This document shows, one piece after another, positions 6,567-10,587 of a DNA stretch of 10,587 nt. The DNA comes from Marinobacterium sp. xm-d-530 (GTDB lineage: Bacteria; Pseudomonadota; Gammaproteobacteria; Pseudomonadales; Balneatricaceae): NCBI GenBank assembly GCA_949499045.1, contig CATEEE010000007.1, positions 1 through 10,587 of the forward strand, read 5' to 3'. A program made the translations under genes and the position numbers. How positions within the stretch are numbered: the first letter of the stretch is position 1; each line of letters opens with the position of its first letter. The notes below the pieces were generated by a model. The model ran no database searches. It worked only from the letters and a program-made list of their open reading frames with translations, and was not told where the DNA came from.

Positions 6567-8729
6567 ATGAATTTATTCGTAACCTGCCCTAAGGGCGTTG
6601 AGTCTTTACTGCTAGCCGAGTTGAAGTCGATCGGTATAGAGGGATTAAAAGAGACTCAAGCGGGGGTTCAGGTCGAGGGTGATCTCGCCACGGCCTACAC
6701 GATCTGTTTATGGTCACGTTTAGCAAACCGAGTTCTGCTGCTTTTGAAAGAGGCTGATGCGACCTCAACTGAAGCACTTTATAACGATATCAAATCGATT
6801 AATTGGTTGGATCATATTCGGGCTGAAGGGACTTTAGCGGTTGATTTTAACGGCCGTAATGAGTCGATTAACAATACCCACTTTGGCGCTCTTAAAGTGA
6901 AGGACGCGATTGTCGATTCCGTTCGAGAAGAGACTGGCAGTCGTCCCTCTGTTGCCAAACAGTACCCTGATCTGCGTATCAACGTTCATCTGCGCAGAAC
7001 CACAGCTCAGGTAGCCATTGATCTGTCGGGAGAGAGTTTGCACCGCAGGGGCTACCGCCTGCAAACCGGTGCCGCACCGCTCAAAGAGAACTTAGCGGTA
7101 GCGTTGTTGATGCGCGCTGGTTGGCCTAATCAAGATGACTTTAAGCAGTTGGTCGATCCTATGTGTGGATCCGGAACCTTAATCACTGAAGCGGCCTTGA
7201 TGATGGCCGATATCGCACCGGGTCTATTACGTCGCCGCTGGGGCTTTGATCGTTGGTGTCAGCATCAGCCATCTGTTTGGCAAGCGATCTATGAAGATGC
7301 AAAACAGCGTCGAGAAGTGGGGCTGATAAAAGAGGGTCACCCTCGTCTAAGTGGCTTTGATGCTGATTTGAGTGTTCTGCAGCGTGCCAACAATAACGCT
7401 CAAGCGTTGGGTGTCGAATCACTGGTCAAATTTGAACGTTGTGATTTGGCCAGCTTGTCACTGCCATCACCAGAGGACAAAGGGCTGTTAATAACTAACC
7501 CCCCTTACGGTGAGCGATTGGGTGATCGTTCAAGTCTAAGGTTCTTATACAGTCAATTGGGCGATTTCTTAAAAGCTCAAGCACATCACTGGCGTGTTGG
7601 CGTCTTCACGTCTAACCCCGAACTCGGCAAAGTGATGGGACTGCGTGCAGATAAGCTCTACAAGCTCTTTAATGGCGCACTGCCCAGTCAATTACTCCTG
7701 TTTACGGTCTACCCTCAAGAGAGTGTGCAGCAAAACGGTGCAGATTCTGAAGTTGAAGTTGCGCACCAAGATGGTGCGCAGCTATCTGAAGGGGCCTTGA
7801 TGTTAGAGAACCGACTGAAAAAAAATCTAAAACAGCTCTCTAAGTGGGTTAAACGTGAGTCGATTGAAGCGTATCGAGTCTATGACGCAGATTTGCCTGA
7901 ATACGCAGTTGCCATTGATCGATACGCCGATCAGATTGTGGTTCAGGAGTATGCGCCGCCAGCAAAAGTAGATCCGGTTAAGGCGTTTAAGCGCCTTCAA
8001 GATGCGATGGCGGTCGTTGGTAGAGTATTTGCTTTAGGCACGGACTCTATTGTGTTGAAGCAACGTAAGCGTCAGCAGGGTAACGATCAGTATCAACGAC
8101 AGACCGAACAGGGTGAGACGCTTACGGTACAAGAGCATGGTTGTCTGTTCGAGGTAAACCTAAGAGATTACCTAGATACTGGACTCTTTTTGGACCATCG
8201 ACCCGTTAGAAAGCAGATTCAGTCCCTCGCTAAGGGGAAGCGTTTCTTAAATCTTTTCTGTTACACCGCAACCGCCAGTGTCCATGCGGCCGCTGGGGGT
8301 GCGATCAGTACGACCAGTGTCGATATGTCGGCAACCTACCTTGATTGGGCTCGACGCAATTTTGAATTGAATAAGTTCAACGATAAACGTGCCGAGTTTG
8401 TTCAGGCCGATTGTATTCAGTGGCTCGATCGGCCTCGTTCAGAGACGTTTGATCTAATTTTTATGGATCCACCGACCTTCTCTAACTCCAAAAGAATGTC
8501 CGACATACTAGATGTGCAGCGTGATCATGTCATGCTGATCAAAGGAGCCATGGCACTGCTTGAACCTGGTGGACTTCTGATCTTTTCAAACAACTATCGT
8601 CGCTTTAAGTTGGACTACGATCAGCTCGAATCTTTTGAAATTGTGGATACCTCACACCGTACGATTGATCCTGATTTCAAACGCAACTCAAAGATTCACT
8701 ACAGCTTTGAAATCCGCCATAGGGCATAA
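6567..8729 (+). CDS. rlmL: Bifunctional 23S rRNA methyltransferase RlmKL (m2G2445 and m7G2069)
   Basis: A 720-residue fused enzyme (E. coli RlmL/YcbY has about 702). Residues about 43-155 are the THUMP RNA-binding domain. The first methyltransferase half (RlmL, m2G2445) follows, with the SAM motif DPMCGSGT (197-204) and catalytic NPPYGER (311-317). A poorly conserved, acidic linker lies near 385-410. The second half (RlmK, m7G2069) carries DYLDTGLFLDHRP (534-546), the SAM motif LNLFCYTATASVHAAAGG (561-578) and DPPTFSNSKRM (634-644). It modifies the peptidyl-transferase region of 23S rRNA during 50S assembly. The ATG at 6567 gives the expected N-terminus MNLFVTCPKGVE, although no strong Shine-Dalgarno precedes it. 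Adjacency to rmf and pyrD is conserved in Pseudomonas-type genomes. A striking palindrome lies inside the linker codons (7760-7780). Confidence 0.97.
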   Translation: MNLFVTCPKGVESLLLAELKSIGIEGLKETQAGVQVEGDLATAYTICLWSRLANRVLLLLKEADATSTEALYNDIKSINWLDHIRAEGTLAVDFNGRNESINNTHFGALKVKDAIVDSVREETGSRPSVAKQYPDLRINVHLRRTTAQVAIDLSGESLHRRGYRLQTGAAPLKENLAVALLMRAGWPNQDDFKQLVDPMCGSGTLITEAALMMADIAPGLLRRRWGFDRWCQHQPSVWQAIYEDAKQRREVGLIKEGHPRLSGFDADLSVLQRANNNAQALGVESLVKFERCDLASLSLPSPEDKGLLITNPPYGERLGDRSSLRFLYSQLGDFLKAQAHHWRVGVFTSNPELGKVMGLRADKLYKLFNGALPSQLLLFTVYPQESVQQNGADSEVEVAHQDGAQLSEGALMLENRLKKNLKQLSKWVKRESIEAYRVYDADLPEYAVAIDRYADQIVVQEYAPPAKVDPVKAFKRLQDAMAVVGRVFALGTDSIVLKQRKRQQGNDQYQRQTEQGETLTVQEHGCLFEVNLRDYLDTGLFLDHRPVRKQIQSLAKGKRFLNLFCYTATASVHAAAGGAISTTSVDMSATYLDWARRNFELNKFNDKRAEFVQADCIQWLDRPRSETFDLIFMDPPTFSNSKRMSDILDVQRDHVMLIKGAMALLEPGGLLIFSNNYRRFKLDYDQLESFEIVDTSHRTIDPDFKRNSKIHYSFEIRHRA
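7760..7780. repeat. Intragenic NtrC-box-like palindrome in rlmL
   Basis: Perfect 8-bp arms (TGCGCACC and GGTGCGCA) flank 5 bases. The inner 17-mer at 7762-7778, CGCACCAAGATGGTGCG, keeps GCACCA-N3-TGGTGC exactly and matches the known NtrC consensus TGCACCAAAATGGTGCA at 14 of 17 positions. It falls in the less constrained linker between the two methyltransferase halves. No T run follows, so it is not a terminator. It could be a binding site or chance. Confidence 0.4.
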
Positions 8730-8750
8730 AATTTGTTGAATGCCCAAAGT

Positions 8751-8766
8751 TGGTACGCTACTTGCT
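8751..8766 (+). promoter_or_regulatory. Sigma-54 (-24/-12) promoter candidate for amt
   Basis: TGGTACG-CTAC-TTGCT fits the sigma-54 consensus TGGCACG-N4-TTGCW at 11 of 12 informative positions, with invariant GG (8752-8753) and GC (8764-8765) at the required 10-base separation. Transcription would begin near 8777, giving an mRNA leader of about 197 bases before the amt GTG. Ammonium transporter genes are classic sigma-54/NtrC targets. A one-mismatch IHF-like sequence (8806-8818) lies downstream of it. Confidence 0.7.
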
Positions 8767-8899
8767 AATTAATGCACAGTCTTGCAGCACAGAGTTTGCT
8801 GAAAGTGAGTGATTGATTTTTAAGTTATTGAAAACAGTAAGAAAAAAGCTTTTATCTGTTTTTGTTAAATAGTCTAAAACTCATCGCACAATCATTAAA

Positions 8900-8916
8900 T
8901 GCACCAAAAGTGTGCA
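8900..8916. promoter_or_regulatory. NtrC-binding site candidate 1 (amt)
   Basis: TGCACCAAAAGTGTGCA matches the known enterobacterial NtrC consensus at 15 of 17 positions and has perfect TGCAC/GTGCA arms with a 7-base spacer. It lies about 130 bases downstream of the predicted sigma-54 start and 57 bases before the amt start codon. Confidence 0.7.
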
Positions 8917-8929
8917 TGAAATACAGAGC

Positions 8930-8946
8930 TGCACTTAATATGTGCA
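8930..8946. promoter_or_regulatory. NtrC-binding site candidate 2 (amt)
   Basis: TGCACTTAATATGTGCA has perfect TGCAC-N7-GTGCA arms, though its centre differs from the consensus. Its centre is 30 bases from that of site 1, close to three helical turns, as expected for cooperative binding on one face of the DNA. It ends 14 bases before the amt Shine-Dalgarno. Confidence 0.62.
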
Positions 8947-8973
8947 TTTCTAAGCAATTTGAGGAGATTAAGG

Positions 8974-10188
8974 GTGGAAACGATCAACAGTGCCGTTGAA
9001 ACACTGGTACAAAGTTCCAATACACTATTCATTTTGATGGGTGCCATCATGGTATTTGCGATGCACGCTGGCTTCGCCTTCCTTGAGGTAGGTACTGTGC
9101 GTCATAAAAACCAAGTCAACGCCTTGGTTAAGATCATGACCGATTTCGGTTTCTCTGCAGTGGTCTACTTCTTTGTCGGCTACTGGATCGCTTACGATGT
9201 CACTTTCTTTGCCGATGCGGCAACCCTGGCAGAAGGCAACGGTTATGAGTTGGTGAAGTTCTTCTTCCTAATGACCTTTGCGGCTGCGATTCCTGCGATT
9301 ATCTCGGGTGGTGTGGCTGAGCGTGCTCGCTTCTACCCAATGCTTATCGCTGCTGCACTCTGTGTGGGTCTGGTTTACCCATTCTTTGAAGGCATTATTT
9401 GGAATGGTAACTACGGCTTCCAGGGGTGGCTTGAAGAGACCTTTGGCGCAGGCTTCCATGATTTTGCTGGCTCTGTGGTTGTTCACGGTGTCGGTGGCTG
9501 GATCGGTCTAGCGGCTGTGCTAGTTCTGGGTTCACGTAAAGGTCGTTACCGTAACGATCGAGTTGTCGCTTTCCCACCATCGAACATCCCATTCCTAGCG
9601 CTGGGCGCATGGATCCTATGTATCGGTTGGTTTGGCTTTAACGTAATGTCGGCTCAAACACTGGATGGCATCTCTGGACTTGTTGCAGTGAACAGCCTAA
9701 TGGCAATGGTCGGCGGTATTATTGTTGCGACCCTTTTAGGTAAGAACGACCCTGGCTTCATCCACAACGGTCCGCTAGCAGGTCTGGTTGCGATCTGTGC
9801 AGGTTCTGACGTTCTTCACCCAATCGGCGCACTGTTTGTTGGCGGTATTGCCGGTGCACTTTTTGTTTGGCTATTTACACTGGCACAAAACAAATGGAAG
9901 ATCGACGACGTGCTGGGTGTATGGCCTCTTCACGGTCTATGTGGTGCCTGGGGTGGTATTGCAGCAGGTATCTTCGGTAGCGAAGCGTTAGGCGGTTTAG
10001 GCGGCGTTAGCTTAGGTGCGCAGGTTGTCGGTACCTTTGCTGGTATCGCAGTAGCCCTAATTGGTGGCTTCCTTGTCTACGGTATCGTGAATGCAGTTGC
10101 AGGTATTCGTCTGGATGAAGAGGAAGAGTTCCGTGGTGCGGATCTAAGTATTCACCGCATCGAAGCAACTTCGGATGATCGCAAATAA
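8974..10188 (+). CDS. amt: Ammonium transporter (Amt family)
   Basis: A 404-residue inner-membrane channel-like transporter, expected to form trimers and have 11 helices. The start is GTG at 8974, chosen for GAGGAG 7 bases upstream; the frame extends to a TTG at 8959, but that codon lies before the ribosome site. Family motifs: AMHAGFAFLEVG (29-40), TFAAAIPAIISGGVAERARF (101-120) with probable outer gate Phe102, Asp163 and pore His171 in DFAGSVVVHG (the same 8-residue spacing as D160/H168 in E. coli AmtB), WFGFN (219-223), and second pore His320 in PLHGLCG. The cytosolic tail GIRLDEEEEFRGADLS (377-392) resembles the tail that contacts PII proteins, so GlnK-type gating is likely, but no glnK is adjacent. 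There is no cleavable signal peptide, unlike E. coli AmtB. The sigma-54 and NtrC-type elements upstream suggest induction under nitrogen limitation. Confidence 0.96.
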   Translation: METINSAVETLVQSSNTLFILMGAIMVFAMHAGFAFLEVGTVRHKNQVNALVKIMTDFGFSAVVYFFVGYWIAYDVTFFADAATLAEGNGYELVKFFFLMTFAAAIPAIISGGVAERARFYPMLIAAALCVGLVYPFFEGIIWNGNYGFQGWLEETFGAGFHDFAGSVVVHGVGGWIGLAAVLVLGSRKGRYRNDRVVAFPPSNIPFLALGAWILCIGWFGFNVMSAQTLDGISGLVAVNSLMAMVGGIIVATLLGKNDPGFIHNGPLAGLVAICAGSDVLHPIGALFVGGIAGALFVWLFTLAQNKWKIDDVLGVWPLHGLCGAWGGIAAGIFGSEALGGLGGVSLGAQVVGTFAGIAVALIGGFLVYGIVNAVAGIRLDEEEEFRGADLSIHRIEATSDDRK

Positions 10189-10218
10189 TCGATTCATTCC
10201 GTTGCTTTAGCAACACAC

Positions 10219-10250
10219 AAAAAAGCCGAGTTAATTAACTCGGCTTTTTT
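10219..10250. terminator. Bidirectional terminator between amt and slyD
   Basis: A perfect 32-base palindrome has an A6 run, a GCCGAG...CTCGGC stem closing on TTAATTAA, and a T6 run, so both RNA strands form a GC-rich stem followed by U6. It lies 30 bases after the amt stop and 19 bases after the slyD stop, serving both convergent genes. A separate small hairpin GTTGC-TTTA-GCAAC (10201-10214) precedes it on the amt side. Confidence 0.92.
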
Positions 10251-10269
10251 ATTACTAATCGATGTTTGA

Positions 10270-10587
10270 TTAGTGGTGGTGGCCGCCAGCTCCGTGAACA
10301 TGACCGTGTTCAACTTCTTCGGCAGTTGCTTCACGCACTTCAACCACTTCAACGTCAAAGTTTAGTGTCTCACCGGCAAGTTGGTGGTTACCATCAAGAG
10401 TGATCTGCTCGCCTTCAACCTTAACGACAGTCACCGGCTGCTCACCCCAAGGTGTTTGAGCCATGAATTGCATACCAACGTCGATATCTTCAACGCCTTG
10501 GAAAGCGCTGCGATCAACTTCTTGGATCAATTCATCGCGAATTTCGCCGTAGCCTTCAGCTGGTTCAACGGTAACCTGAAGCGCATC
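10270..10587 (-). CDS. slyD: SlyD-type FKBP peptidyl-prolyl isomerase, C-terminal part
   Basis: The last 105 residues are visible; the start lies beyond the right edge, and the frame is open to position 10587. VEPAEGYGEIRDELIQEVDR followed by VGMQFMA is the FKBP/insert-in-flap junction region of SlyD proteins, and LDGNHQLAGETLNFDVEV (64-81 of the visible part) is the conserved end of the FKBP fold. The tail HGHVHGAGGHHH is rich in His, as in SlyD, which binds Ni2+ and other metals, acts as a chaperone and prolyl isomerase, and helps deliver nickel to hydrogenase maturation. The tail here is much shorter than the long His/Cys-rich tail of E. coli SlyD (196 residues in total) and has no Cys. 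It shares a terminator with amt. FkpB/SlpA is the nearest alternative, but the His tail favours SlyD. Confidence 0.92.
   Translation of the reverse strand, partial: DALQVTVEPAEGYGEIRDELIQEVDRSAFQGVEDIDVGMQFMAQTPWGEQPVTVVKVEGEQITLDGNHQLAGETLNFDVEVVEVREATAEEVEHGHVHGAGGHHH

Noticed and set aside
8722..8745. GGGCAT / ATGCCC repeat at the rlmL stop codon as a terminator
   Set aside because: The stem is only 6 bp with a 12-base loop and no T run follows; it also sits just before the sigma-54 element. I see no convincing rlmL terminator.
8773..8789. A third NtrC box overlapping the predicted amt start (TGCAC then CAGCA)
   Set aside because: Only one arm matches; the other keeps 3 of 5 bases.
8842..8853. 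A-run and AAAAGCTTTT palindrome in the amt leader as an intrinsic terminator or attenuator
   Set aside because: It is AT-only apart from a GC centre and too short to form a stable RNA stem.
9268..10216. Several long antisense and alternate-frame open frames within amt
   Set aside because: They are shadows of the strongly biased amt reading frame, with no recognisable domains or ribosome sites.

Overview
The window reads as ordinary chromosome of a marine-type gammaproteobacterium, with intermediate GC content, dense genes and gene content like Oceanospirillales or Pseudomonas relatives. The main clue is the cluster pyrD, rmf, rlmL (rlmKL). From general knowledge, this neighbourhood is shared with Pseudomonas and, more loosely, with E. 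coli. The quinone-linked (class 2) PyrD, the RMF, the fused RlmKL and the His-tailed SlyD all fit that group. I saw no phage, insertion sequence, CRISPR array, tRNA or rRNA.

Layout, left to right. (1) Positions 1-887 (-) hold the N-terminal part of a GMC-family FAD oxidoreductase. It is divergent from a LysR-type regulator at 989-1900 (+) across a 101-base AT-rich spacer with repeated and palindromic elements. (2) Riboflavin synthase ribE (1879-2493, -) overlaps the lysR 3' end tail to tail and is divergent from a YfcH-like SDR oxidoreductase (2574-3455, +). (3) A six-helix K+-channel-like gene (3460-4311, -, GTG start) converges on yfcH and is divergent from pyrD (4431-5468, +). The pyrD terminator lies inside the 3' end of an msrA-like gene (5495-5986, -). 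(4) rmf (6086-6292, -), with its own terminator, is divergent from the two-domain 23S rRNA methyltransferase rlmL (6567-8729, +). (5) An ammonium transporter amt (8974-10188, +, GTG start) follows a 244-base regulatory region and ends at a bidirectional terminator shared with a truncated slyD (10270-10587, -).

Most genes are single transcription units rather than one operon. Functionally the window covers pyrimidine synthesis (pyrD), flavin synthesis (ribE), ribosome maturation and hibernation (rlmL, rmf), protein repair and folding (msrA, slyD), ion and ammonium transport, and a regulated alcohol or choline-type oxidase. The most interesting signal is regulatory. There is a near-consensus sigma-54 -24/-12 element upstream of amt and two NtrC-type TGCAC-N7-GTGCA boxes, but the boxes lie downstream of that promoter, next to the amt ribosome binding site. 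A third, better NtrC-like palindrome sits inside rlmL in the linker between its two methyltransferase halves. I found no convincing undescribed multi-gene system.
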